Source: Methanococcoides sp. AM1 (lineage in GTDB: Archaea; Halobacteriota; Methanosarcinia; Methanosarcinales; Methanosarcinaceae). From it: a DNA stretch of 64,000 nt. The notes below the pieces were generated by a model. It did no database searches and was not told the DNA's origin. It worked only from the letters and a program-made list of their open reading frames with translations. Both the position numbers and the translations under genes were made by a program. The DNA is taken from positions 186,001 to 250,000 of the forward strand of contig NZ_CAAGSW010000002.1 of assembly GCF_900774055.1 (NCBI RefSeq). The letters run 5' to 3'. This document shows positions 48,524 to 58,100 of this stretch, one piece after another (within the stretch, counting starts at the first letter, position 1; each line of letters begins with the position of its first letter).

Positions 48524-48679
48524 TTATTTTGCCAGCATTCCGCCGAGAATGAACTTGTAAAGTTCCAGTTCTTCAGCATCCAGATTTTCAGTGGTCTGGC
48601 CACTTACAACTGAATGGTATGTCCTGTCTTCTTCACATCGTCGACATTCATCACTTATTTTCGTGATCTTTCTCATCAT
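48524..48679 (-). CDS. 51-residue CxxC protein upstream of cysteine desulfurase
   Basis: A short gene starting MMRKITKISDECRRCEEDRT and ending YKFILGGMLAK, then TAA at 48526-48524. A strong ribosome binding site, AGGAGG, lies 6 bases before the ATG at 48679, and an in-frame second ATG follows. One CxxC pair is present in a basic and acidic N-terminal half, then a short amphipathic helix. It lies 43 bases before the cysteine desulfurase on the same strand, so it is probably cotranscribed. Function not recognised; a sulfur or metal carrier is a guess. Confidence 0.7.
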   Translation of the reverse strand: MMRKITKISDECRRCEEDRTYHSVVSGQTTENLDAEELELYKFILGGMLAK

Positions 48680-48836
48680 ATATTTCCTCCTGTCTCTTCA
48701 ATTGAGTTCTTAAAAATTTAGCCTGTCTAAATGGCTTAAACATAATATCATGTGTTTATAATATATAATCCTTTCGACTAACATCTTTCTCGGTTTTGTC
48801 GCAAGAAATATAAGTTGCAAAAGAGTTCCGATTAAC

Positions 48837-50117
48837 ATGTCCCATATCTCAATCGATCGATCATTACAGTATATGGATGGTACGCAGCGAGTTCTTGACG
48901 AGGAGGCCACTCTTGGTAACACCAAACCCCACCTGAAAGAGATAGGAGTCACAAGGATAGCCAGTATCACCGATTTGGACCGTTTAGGCATTCCGGTATT
49001 CTCTGCCATCAGGCCATCAGCTGCAGAAGGCGCTATTTCCATTTACTCCGGTAAAGGGGCAAGCGAGACCCAGGCACGAATCTCAGCCATGATGGAGAGC
49101 TTTGAGAGATGTCTTGCGGAGCGTGTAGGCGTAAATGCTGATATTGTTGAGGATGTGGTCGCCGAAGAGTTCATTGAGTCTGTTGAAAATGCCGCGAAGG
49201 ACTATGAACTTCTTGATCCGCATAGCCTTCTCCTGTCCGAGCCGTTGCCTCTGGAAAACCTTGTCGAATGGACTCAGGGCTGGGACCTTTTACGCGAGAA
49301 GGAGATCTATGTCCCTTCAAATGCAGTATATCATCCATATGATTCCCCTGGCATGTCCGCAAGGCTTTTCAGAAGCAATACCAACGGCCTTGCATCGGGA
49401 AATGTCATAGAGGAAGCAATATTGCACGGTTTGCTGGAGGTCATCGAGCGTGATGCACTAAGCATTGCCGAATTCAACAGGAATCCGGGCAGGGAGATTG
49501 TCCTTACCGAAGAGGAAGGTACCAATTATGAGCTGATGAAGAAATTTGAATCGAATGGGGTGCAGCTCAAACTATGGCTGCTTCCACATGATACAGGCAT
49601 AACCTCTGTTGTGGCAGCAACAGATGACCTGGACCTGAAAGATCCTGCTCTGCTTGTAATGGGTGCAGGTTCCCACCTGAAACCTGAGATCGCAATAAGA
49701 AGGGCCATCACCGAGGCTGCCCAGTCAAGGGTGGTGCAGATACACGGTGCCCGTGAGGACACTGACCGTGAATCCTTTGTCAGGCAGATTGGTTATGAGC
49801 GTATGAAGAGGATGAACAATTTCTGGTATGAAGGGGCAGAGACTGTCACGATCGGAGAATTGAATGATATTTCCAGGTCAACTCCTGCAGAGAACATCGA
49901 TGCTGTGCTAGATGAACTGCGCAAGATCACGGACAGTGTCATTGTGGTCGACCTTTCCCGCAAGAGCGTAGGTGTCCCTGTTGTAAGGGTAATAATTCCA
50001 GGATTCGAGCAGTATACGCTTGACCGTGAACGCGTTGGCCATCGTGTGAGACAAGGACGCAAACAATCAGCATCTGCCGAGAAACCCTGGAAAAGAAGGT
50101 TCGGCAAACAAAAGTGA
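48837..50117 (+). CDS. ycaO: YcaO-domain protein, McrA thioamidation (methanogenesis marker 1)
   Basis: 426-residue YcaO enzyme. In methanogens this protein, with TfuA, uses ATP to convert a glycine of methyl-coenzyme M reductase (McrA) to thioglycine. Typical blocks are IPVFSAIRPSAAEGAISIYS, ASETQARISAMMESFERCLAE (ATP-binding Glu), GLASGNVIEEAILHGLLEVIERDA and ITEAAQSRVVQIHGARED. It ends 4 bases before tfuA. No ribosome binding site is seen; a TATA-like AAATATAAG about 25 bases upstream suggests a leaderless or short-leader message. Confidence 0.93.
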   Translation: MSHISIDRSLQYMDGTQRVLDEEATLGNTKPHLKEIGVTRIASITDLDRLGIPVFSAIRPSAAEGAISIYSGKGASETQARISAMMESFERCLAERVGVNADIVEDVVAEEFIESVENAAKDYELLDPHSLLLSEPLPLENLVEWTQGWDLLREKEIYVPSNAVYHPYDSPGMSARLFRSNTNGLASGNVIEEAILHGLLEVIERDALSIAEFNRNPGREIVLTEEEGTNYELMKKFESNGVQLKLWLLPHDTGITSVVAATDDLDLKDPALLVMGAGSHLKPEIAIRRAITEAAQSRVVQIHGAREDTDRESFVRQIGYERMKRMNNFWYEGAETVTIGELNDISRSTPAENIDAVLDELRKITDSVIVVDLSRKSVGVPVVRVIIPGFEQYTLDRERVGHRVRQGRKQSASAEKPWKRRFGKQK

Positions 50118-50121
50118 TCCA

Positions 50122-50772
50122 ATGAGGGCAGTTATCTTTGCAGGTACGAGTATCAGCCACGAGGATTCAAGGGAGATCCTCGATGCAGTTTACCTGCCAC
50201 CTGTGGCAAGAGGCGACGTCGATAAGGTCGCCGGTCAGGGCTATGATGTAATTGGTATCATCGATGGTGTTTTCTTTGACAGGGCTGCAGTAGCCCACAA
50301 GGAAATAATCCGTGCGATGAAAAAAGGCATCAGGGTAGTTGGCGGATGCAGTATGGGTGCGTTGCGTGCTTCTGAACTTGATAGTCATGGCATGATCGGC
50401 GTAGGCAAGGTCTATGGCTGGTACAGGGATGGTATCATCGAAGCGGATGATGAGGTTGCAGTGACAACCAATCCCGAGACCTTTGAACAGGTATCGACAC
50501 CGCTTGTTAACATAAGGGAGACTTTCAGGGAAGCAGTTGCGAAAGGCATTATTGATGGTGAGACCTTCGAAGGGCTTATCAGGATAACAAAGAGCATCCA
50601 CTATCCTCAAAGAAGTTACCTTGGGGTAATTAAAAAAGCAGTTGATGAAGGACTTCTGGAGGACAGGGATCCATTGCTGGAATATTGCAGGAACAATGCC
50701 TCAGATGTAAAAAGGGAAGATGCAGTATTGGTGCTTCAGACGGTAAAAAAAATAATGGAAACAGGGGAATGA
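50122..50772 (+). CDS. tfuA: TfuA-like protein, thioamidation partner
   Basis: 216 residues of the TfuA-like family that works with YcaO in thioamide formation, probably handling the sulfur source. Family marks: VIFAGTSISHEDSREIL at the start, YLPPVARGDV, DGVFFDRAAVAHKEIIRAM and VVGGCSMGALRASELDSHGM. The start follows AGTGATCC. It forms a two-gene unit with ycaO. It is convergent with the DtxR-like gene, with only 3 bases between the stops. Confidence 0.92.
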   Translation: MRAVIFAGTSISHEDSREILDAVYLPPVARGDVDKVAGQGYDVIGIIDGVFFDRAAVAHKEIIRAMKKGIRVVGGCSMGALRASELDSHGMIGVGKVYGWYRDGIIEADDEVAVTTNPETFEQVSTPLVNIRETFREAVAKGIIDGETFEGLIRITKSIHYPQRSYLGVIKKAVDEGLLEDRDPLLEYCRNNASDVKREDAVLVLQTVKKIMETGE

Positions 50773-50775
50773 AGC

Positions 50776-51225
50776 TTATTCCTCATTTTCTTCGTGGTTT
50801 TCATGGTTAAGGTTACAACTGTCATGTTCGATCCTGCCACAAACTCCTATGGTTGGATGTCCCATTGAATCGCAAATGGCATTTATGGCTTTTTTTGACA
50901 CATAACCTTCAAACCTTGCAACCTCTGCACATGATTCTTCCGCAGTGAGCCCGTAATGATTAAGCATCAGGCTCAGTATCCTGTGCCTTCTCAACAGGAA
51001 GTGTGCATAATCCTTTCCTTTTTCCGTAAGGCTGAAACCTCTGTATGGAACATGGTTCACATATCCTGATGAAGCAAGCTCATTGATAGCTTTGGTGATG
51101 GTGGAAGGGTCCACGTTCATGTGGTTGGATATCTCGGTGGTGCGTACATTGTCGCCCCTTTCAAAAAGGTATTTCAGGTATTCGATCTTCCTTGGCGAAA
51201 GTTCCAATCCTGTTATATCGTCCAT
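50776..51225 (-). CDS. DtxR/MntR-type metal-dependent regulator
   Basis: 149 residues. Winged HTH at about 10-70 (KIEYLKYLFERGDNVRTTEI, DPSTITKAINELASSGYVN) followed by the dimerisation and metal-binding domain (FLLRRHRILSLMLNHYGL, then ESCAEVARFEGYVS with Cys/Glu ligands and SMGHPTIG with the His). No SH3 extension. The tail is rich in His, Cys and Glu (CNLNHENHEENEE). It probably represses metal uptake genes when Fe(II) or Mn(II) is high. A TATA-like TTTAAATAAA about 25 bases upstream of the ATG suggests a leaderless message. Confidence 0.88.
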   Translation of the reverse strand: MDDITGLELSPRKIEYLKYLFERGDNVRTTEISNHMNVDPSTITKAINELASSGYVNHVPYRGFSLTEKGKDYAHFLLRRHRILSLMLNHYGLTAEESCAEVARFEGYVSKKAINAICDSMGHPTIGVCGRIEHDSCNLNHENHEENEE

Positions 51226-51284
51226 ATGGAGGATTATACACAGATTTATTTAAAATTTGCGTGGGTACCAAAGATCTACCTGCA

Positions 51285-52133
51285 TTATTTGCAACTTTCG
51301 TGTTTGTCTATGAAATGGTCGATGAGGGCACGTGAGATGCTCTTTTTTCCCGGAAGCTTTGGGATTTCATCCACATGGAACCAGCAGGCTTCTTCTATCT
51401 CATTTACGTCGACGTCGATCTCCCCTTCTGCAAAGTTCGCTGTAAATCCTAACATCAGCGAGGACGGGAAAGGCCATGGCTGGCTTGCAAAATAATTCAG
51501 GTCCTTTACGGAAATGCCGACCTCTTCCTTTATTTCCCTGTGGGCCGCATGCTCTATGGTTTCTCCGGCTTCCACAAAGCCTGCCACAAGCCCATAGACA
51601 CCATCCGGAAAATGCTTTGATCGTGCCATAAGAAGGTTCTCTTCCTTTTCTATCAATATTATAACAGCCGGGCTTATCCGCGGGTAAGCGAGATGCTCGC
51701 AATTGTGACATTGCATTCCGGTTTCCTCCGGAACGTAGTGGGTAGTTCCTCCACATAATCCGCAGTATCGGTGAGTGCGATAAAAATCAGCCATTTGAAC
51801 TGCCCTGGAAGCAATACCAAGCATTTCCTCATCAATTGTACCATACAGGTCATGAAGGTCAAAGTACTGCATATTGCCTTCAACAAGCTCTTCCTCCAGT
51901 TCAAAACAGTAACATGGAATATCACCGAGTGTTCCGATATAGATAATTTCAGTGTTGTAGACGATATGCTTTTTTGGATAGCATGAAAAATAGTCGTCAG
52001 GCTGACTTTCAGCATCTACCAATATCTTTCTCTGATGCACGGGGAAATAGAGCGCTTTTCCGCCTGTATTGTTCTCATCGCCATGGAATACCAGTTCTTC
52101 GGTTGCAAAAGAAGGTCGGTACTGTGTATTCAT
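51285..52133 (-). CDS. nudC: NADH pyrophosphatase-like Nudix hydrolase
   Basis: About 282 residues. Order: N-terminal domain, zinc ribbon with CGLCGG and CHNCEHLAYPR, and Nudix domain with the box GFVEAGETIEHAAHREIKEEVGI. The NudC-specific SQPWPFPSSLMLGF motif follows, as expected for hydrolysis of NADH or removal of NAD caps from RNA. The start at 52133 (MNTQYRPSFATEEL) is favoured by the AAGTGAT ahead of it; the frame is open to a TTG at 52178. It lies downstream of the MgtC/DUF4010 gene on the same strand. Confidence 0.92.
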   Translation of the reverse strand: MNTQYRPSFATEELVFHGDENNTGGKALYFPVHQRKILVDAESQPDDYFSCYPKKHIVYNTEIIYIGTLGDIPCYCFELEEELVEGNMQYFDLHDLYGTIDEEMLGIASRAVQMADFYRTHRYCGLCGGTTHYVPEETGMQCHNCEHLAYPRISPAVIILIEKEENLLMARSKHFPDGVYGLVAGFVEAGETIEHAAHREIKEEVGISVKDLNYFASQPWPFPSSLMLGFTANFAEGEIDVDVNEIEEACWFHVDEIPKLPGKKSISRALIDHFIDKHESCK

Positions 52134-52200
52134 TGATATCACTTCATGGGGGACGTTTTGAAAGGTGTTCACATCCAATTCATATAGTCTTTGCTTATCT

Positions 52201-53493
52201 TTAGAATCCGATATGATTGGCGTAGCTGCTCCACAGGTATAATGTGGATATCCCTACGATAGCTATCAGTAACATGGTATTCCTCGAGCGGCAGTAGAGT
52301 TCCTTTGATCCGGATATCCTTACAAGGACCAGCTTGTTGAGCGTACTGATGATCCCTGCTATTACTGCTGTCTGAGCAGCCACAGTATATGAGACATTCC
52401 CGCTGAAAGCCAGTGCTGCAACCGAGGCTGTGACTGCTGAACTGCTGACAAGTCCTCCAAGTGCCGATGCATAGACTCCGGCAGTACCAAGGAATTCGCT
52501 TGAAATGCTAGTAATGACAAGAAGGATCGTGAAGATCGCACCGAACCTGAATGCAGGTTTTAGTGCAAATGGTGAACCGATCTCCAGTGGCTCGGTCATA
52601 ACGTCATTTTCTTTTCTCCTTATTATAACTATCCCAATTGTCAGTATGAGCATTGCTAGCTGTGGAGGGAGCATCAATATCATAGTACTTGCAGTGGGAT
52701 CCACGATCAATGCGATCAGGGTATTGCTGATTATCATTGAAATGTTTGACATCAATATCCCGATGTACAGTGCATCCATCAGACTGGATCTGTTCTTTGA
52801 CATGGTCGCAAGTGCCCCTGTGGTTGCCTCACTGCTTATAAACCCTCCAAAAAGGCCTGAATATGTTATTCCTCCGCGGGTTCCGAATCTTTTGAGGGAT
52901 ATATAACTGACAAAACCGATGAACATTACCAGTACCACGATAAGTATGGCTGATTTAAGGTTCAGAACTCCCATTACAGGTTCTTCAGGCATCAGCGGAT
53001 ATAGGATGAAAGCCACAACAAGGAACTGAACTGCATTGAGTATCTCATCATCTGAGAGATGTTGTGCAAATGAATGAAGTGGTTTTTTCTCAATTAGCAG
53101 CAAAGTAATGAGCACAGCTATGATTATTGCAAAGAGGTACCGTCCTGTAGCTACCAGCACACCAAGCAGGTAAGTTGAGAATAATGCTATGGAACTTGTC
53201 ATCCCAAGCTTCCCAATGGTCGTGTATATCCTGTACACAAGCACAAAACAGGAAGCTGCAACCAGTGCCGTGGTGATCTGCAGTATGGCGATATCCATCA
53301 CCTCTGCAACATAGGTTGCAAGCATGCCGACAAGGCATACTATTGCAAATGTGCGTACGCCGGCGAAGACTTCCTGATCCTTGCGGTGATGTTCCCTCTC
53401 TATACCTATCAGTATCCCTATCAGTAGAGACAGGATAGCTTTTGTCAGAAAGTCGTATAATACAGGGTCCAGTCCAAGGTCAAATGTTAGCAC
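52201..53493 (-). CDS. MgtC/SapB-DUF4010 membrane protein
   Basis: 430 residues, about 12 hydrophobic segments. The N-terminal MgtC/SapB part has LSLLIGILIGIEREHHRK, FAGVRTFAIVCLVGML; the C-terminal DUF4010 part has GITYSGLFGGFISSEATTGALA and GLVSSSAVTASVAALA. The family is linked to magnesium homeostasis and membrane stress in bacteria, but the function of the archaeal fusion form is unknown. It may be cotranscribed with nudC. Confidence 0.88.
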   Translation of the reverse strand: MLTFDLGLDPVLYDFLTKAILSLLIGILIGIEREHHRKDQEVFAGVRTFAIVCLVGMLATYVAEVMDIAILQITTALVAASCFVLVYRIYTTIGKLGMTSSIALFSTYLLGVLVATGRYLFAIIIAVLITLLLIEKKPLHSFAQHLSDDEILNAVQFLVVAFILYPLMPEEPVMGVLNLKSAILIVVLVMFIGFVSYISLKRFGTRGGITYSGLFGGFISSEATTGALATMSKNRSSLMDALYIGILMSNISMIISNTLIALIVDPTASTMILMLPPQLAMLILTIGIVIIRRKENDVMTEPLEIGSPFALKPAFRFGAIFTILLVITSISSEFLGTAGVYASALGGLVSSSAVTASVAALAFSGNVSYTVAAQTAVIAGIISTLNKLVLVRISGSKELYCRSRNTMLLIAIVGISTLYLWSSYANHIGF

Positions 53494-53688
53494 AAAGCAG
53501 CTCCCGGAAGTGTTAAAAGGATCTTATTTTAGATTACTTATATTAATAATATATATCTCATGACCCCTTATAGTATTTTTGAAGTCTTTACGATATTGCC
53601 ATCACTTTTTGCATTCAGAATTCAATATCTGGCATTGGCATAACAATTTGCTTAATAGATGGCTCAAACAAGGTGGGAGGTCCTTAAT

Positions 53689-54516
53689 TTGATCGTTCAG
53701 CAAATATTTGCAAGTGGAATAGCTCATAGTTCATACATTCTTGGTGGAAATAATACTTGTGCAGTGATCGATCCCGGTCGCGATATTGATATTTATATGG
53801 ATGCTGCGGCTCAGATGGGCTGGGGGATAACCCATGTACTTGAAACCCATCTGCATGCAGATTTCATTTCCGGTCACATGGAACTTCTGGAAAGGACAGG
53901 TGCATCATTAGTAGTTCCACGTTCTGCAAATTGCAAATTCGATGCAATGGCGGTCTCAGAAGGGGATTCGTTTGAGATCGAGGATATGATAATAGAGGTT
54001 CTTGAAACTCCGGGGCATACACCTGAACATGTCTCCTACGTGGTGACTGACAGTTCACGCGCTGAGGTTCCTGTATGTGTCTTTTGTGGAGATACCCTTT
54101 TTGTAGGTGATGTTGGCAGGCCTGACCTGTTCCCGGGTAAAGCAGAAGAACTGGCTTCAAAATTATATGATAGTCTTCACGGGAAACTGCTGGAACTGCC
54201 TGATTTTTGTGAGGTATATCCTGCACATGGCGCAGGTTCCCTTTGTGGCAGGGCCATGGCTGCAAAGCGTAGCACGACCATCGGTTATGAAAGGCTTTAC
54301 AATTATGCGTTGAACATAGGTAACCGGGAAAATTTCATCCGTTCACTTACGGAAAATATGCCTGCAACTCCGGACCATTTCAGCAGGTGTAGCGAAGTGA
54401 ACAGGATCGGACCGGAATTGGTCGAAGATCTCCTTCCACTAAAGGCCATACCTTCGGAGGAGTTTCTGGGGCTGCTGGATGATCCTGAAAATATAGTCCT
54501 TGATATGTTGTTATGA
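53689..54516 (+). CDS. Metallo-beta-lactamase part of a frameshifted MBL-rhodanese protein
   Basis: Persulfide dioxygenase-like MBL domain with ETHLHADFISGH (HxHxDH metal site), TPGHTPEHVSY, CGDTLFVGDVGRPDLF and VYPAHGAGSLCG. The start is a TTG at 53689 (IVQQIFASGIAHSSYILGG), 7 bases after GGGAGGT; an ATG at 53659 would place that site inside the gene. The frame stops at 54514-54516 just as the first rhodanese domain begins (IPSEEFLGLLDDPENIVLD). The following frame continues it without a gap, so one base was lost near 54505-54513, or the sequence has an error. Expected role: oxidation or transfer of persulfide sulfur. Confidence 0.8.
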   Translation: MIVQQIFASGIAHSSYILGGNNTCAVIDPGRDIDIYMDAAAQMGWGITHVLETHLHADFISGHMELLERTGASLVVPRSANCKFDAMAVSEGDSFEIEDMIIEVLETPGHTPEHVSYVVTDSSRAEVPVCVFCGDTLFVGDVGRPDLFPGKAEELASKLYDSLHGKLLELPDFCEVYPAHGAGSLCGRAMAAKRSTTIGYERLYNYALNIGNRENFIRSLTENMPATPDHFSRCSEVNRIGPELVEDLLPLKAIPSEEFLGLLDDPENIVLDMLL

Positions 54517-55114
54517 GGCATTCGGTGGCCGTCACATACCGGGTGCATATAGCATTGACCTTAACAGCAACTTTGCTACATTCTCAGGTTGGTTACTCCC
54601 TTCTGATAAGGACATACTGTTGGTGACCGACACTCAGACGAATGCATCGGAAGCTGTGGTCTGGTTGCACAGGGTTGGTCTTGACAGGATAGTCGGATTT
54701 CTTGATGGGGGAATGCACTCATGGTCCATGAAAGGTCTTCCAACAGAACATCTCTGTCAGATTTCGAGCCTTGAACTCGATAACATGGTCAGGGATGATG
54801 AGGATTTTATTCTTGTGGATGTAAGGGCAGTTTCCGAGTTCAACGGAGGGCATATACAAAATGCGATCAACATCCCGGTACACGAGCTCAGGGATTCGTA
54901 TAATGAACTTGATCCCGACGCAAAGACAGTTGTCATTTGCGGAAGCGGACAGCGCTCAAGCATGGGTGCAAGCATACTGCAACAGAAAGGCTTCAGCGAT
55001 GTCCACAATGTTTCCGGCGGGATGACCGGTTACAATGCTGCAGGGTTCGGCCCTGACTGTCCGTTGTGTGCACTTCCGTGGCTACCTTCAGGGAAGGTCA
55101 GGAAGGATAGCTGA
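54500..55114 (+). CDS. Rhodanese part of the frameshifted MBL-rhodanese protein
   Basis: Continues the preceding gene in the next frame from YEAFGGRHIPGAYSIDLNSN. Two rhodanese domains: the first (to about residue 95) has no catalytic Cys visible, and the second has DVRAVSEFNGGHIQNAINIP and the active-site loop CGSGQRSSMGASI with the sulfur-carrying Cys. No ATG or ribosome binding site lies near its 5' end, so it is not an independent gene by appearance. It ends with a CxxC tail (CPLCALPW). If the frameshift is real, the protein is split or lost. Confidence 0.75.
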   Translation: MICCYEAFGGRHIPGAYSIDLNSNFATFSGWLLPSDKDILLVTDTQTNASEAVVWLHRVGLDRIVGFLDGGMHSWSMKGLPTEHLCQISSLELDNMVRDDEDFILVDVRAVSEFNGGHIQNAINIPVHELRDSYNELDPDAKTVVICGSGQRSSMGASILQQKGFSDVHNVSGGMTGYNAAGFGPDCPLCALPWLPSGKVRKDS

Positions 55115-55177
55115 TCACTATTTATGGGGGTTCACGGCCACAATTTCAGGATTCGGGGATGAAGAGAAAGTAAAGTA

Positions 55178-58100
55178 TCAGCTTCTCTTTCTCAATACCA
55201 GATAAGCACATCCGAATATTATCATCAATATGGAACTTGATAGCATTGGGAGGGACGTGCTTTCAGACGTTTCTTCTACATTTGATCCCAATGTATCGTT
55301 GCTTATGTCTATATCGATCAATTCCGAACTTCTGTCTGTAACTTCTGCCGTTTGTGGAAAGCCTACAATAGCAAATGGTGAAAATCCAGGTGTTTTGCTC
55401 TCAAAGTAAATGTATTCCGTGTCCTCACTGAGGATAGTGGTAGAAAGCTGTGTCCATTTTTCACCATGGTTTCTGCATAATGTTATTGTCGTTTCATCAA
55501 TATTATTCTCAGCAATCCACGATTTACTGACCCTGAATCCAATAACCGGTTCTGCAATATTGTTCTCAGTTGCAAAACCTGCTTTTCCAACCCAAATGTT
55601 CATGTGTTGATAGGCTATTCCGGGAGGATTCTCTTTAACAAGTGCTGATTTTTCTTTAAGGACTTCAACAGTTGTTGATATCTTTCCTGAGTTCTTCAAT
55701 GCATAGAATCCGATATACTCGATCTTGTCCCCTTCCTCTTCGAATTGGAAGTTGATCTCAGAATCTTTGTTTATATATATGGTCTTTACTTCTTTCAGTA
55801 TAATGTTCTCGAAAGCTTCTCCTGTATTACCGGAACCTCCTCCGGATGAAGATGAACCGCTCTTACTCGGGGTACTGGGGGCCAGAGATACTTCAATTGT
55901 GAAATTAACCATCGATAAACCCGTATTTCCTGCTGAATCGCTTGCGAAGACAGTTACATTGTGTTCTCCATCAGACAGGCTGCTAAGTGTAGTGTTTGGA
56001 GTAAATGTGTTGTTCCCTTCTCCATTGAGATTGTACATCCAGATTGCAACATCCTCATCGGCAAATACATTGAGGCTTACAGTACTTGTATCATATGTTG
56101 TGTTCTGCGGACTTTCGATAGTTACAGTCGGTGTTATCGTATCGATACTGAAACTGATCGCAGCTGATCCGATATTACCAATTGTATCATTGGCGAACAC
56201 TGTTATGTCATATTCTCCTTCAGGCAGGCTGCTAAGTGTAGTGTTTGGAGTAAATGTTTTGTTCCCTTCTCCATTGAGATTGTACATCCAGACCATCACA
56301 TCCTCATCAGCAGATACATTCAGGTTAACGGTATTTGTATCGTATGCTTTGTTCTGAGGACTTTCGATGGTCACACTAGGCGGTGTCGTGTCAATTGTGA
56401 AGTTTGCCATCAATGATGTCATATTACCATTTGTGTCATTGGCAAAAACCGTTATGTTATGGCTACCATCAGGAAGGGGTAGTGTGATGTTTGGAGTAAA
56501 TGTATGGTTGCCGGTTGCATTGATATTGTACATCCATGTATCGACTTCCAGATTTGCAGACACGTTCAGGAAGATCGTACTCGTACTGTAATTGTGGCCT
56601 TCCTCTGGTTCATCCATCGTTATGCTGAATATAGGTCTGTTAAGGACATTAACGGTAGTTGAGTTTGTAATACTTCCATTTGTCACCGTTATTGTGGTGT
56701 TTCCTGTAGTATTTGCAGTGAACAGTCCAGAGATTGCATCGATGGTGCCGACTGTCTGATTCTGTGAGTTCCAAGTAACATTAACATACATTGGATTATT
56801 GTACTGGTCAAGTATCTGATTGCTGAATTGCAGAGTTTCTCCTTCATAGGTCGTTTCATTTAACGGATCCGGTATTATCGCTGCAACATATGAATCCTCA
56901 GTAAATGCCTTGATGCAGATGCTCCTATTTTCAGAATAGGTTGTTATATCGGTCCATGAGTTTCCATTTGGACTGATGTAACCTTCACCTGAATTTGCGG
57001 TTGCTTTGCTGCTGTAACCGGCAATTGGATACTCCACTGGAACAAGGTACGCATAATCCGGGTCACTGAACTTAATTACAACGGAAAAATCCTGATCATG
57101 TTCAAGTTTTATGGGGCTGCTTAGATCGATCGTATGGTATCCTGCGTACTCAAAGGTACCGGATGTGAAATATTCATGTCCTGAGGAGTTAATAGGTCCT
57201 TGATCTGGATCTTTATAGATATACAGTTCATAATCCGTCATCTCATCAGGAGTGTAAAAGCTGACAGCATTCAGATATTCATCTGAATCTGGTGTAAAGA
57301 TGTTAGCTGCCCATGAAACATTGGTGGTATCGTTAGGATATCCGGTACTACTTGTATATCCCAATGGGTCATATTGGTATATGTTATCATAATTATCCAC
57401 ATCTTCTGAACCTACAAAGACTGCCTGGGGTTCAAATGATTCTTCATAGTAGGAGATATAGAAATATCCTTCATCTCCGGGACCGGTGCCCCAACTGTTT
57501 TTACAAATAAACGCTCCATCTCCCAGGGGGGTGATCTCAAAATTTTCCTTTGGATATGAATCATTCCAGCCCACTAAAGCAACTGCATGTCCGCCATCAT
57601 CATAATTTCCATTATAATAGTAGGTCAGATATTTGTCATCAAATCCATCCCAATCGACATCAAAACGAGAATATACTGCACCATGTTCCATGATCGCTTC
57701 TTTTATAAAATCATCAGCATGAGGAGTTACAGCATCCCTTTGTGGAAGAAAAATAGCTTCCTGGACATGTCTTCTCTCAGGTATGCTGGTATCAGAATAA
57801 ATTGATGTGTCGTTATAGGGTTCATCAGATTCATTGACCGGCCCGGTCCATCGGGACAGGTAGGCAAGCGATATCTTATAATTTCCTCCACCATTGGCAT
57901 CCCGGTCAAATCCTTCGGAATAATTCTCAGACAATATATTCTTCATATGATTTTCAGAAAAGTCATAAACACCTTCATCAGGTATCATGCATGATTCAAG
58001 AGATGCATATGTTGCATGTGCCCAGCAACTGCCTGATGTTCCCTGGTCCCGGACCGGAGTTACGTTGTTCTCATCGCGAAGATCGTAGTATGTGGGCAGG

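Noticed and set aside
54495-54520. Programmed frameshift in the MBL-rhodanese gene
   Set aside because: No slippery heptamer or downstream structure was seen; a lost base or sequence error is simpler.
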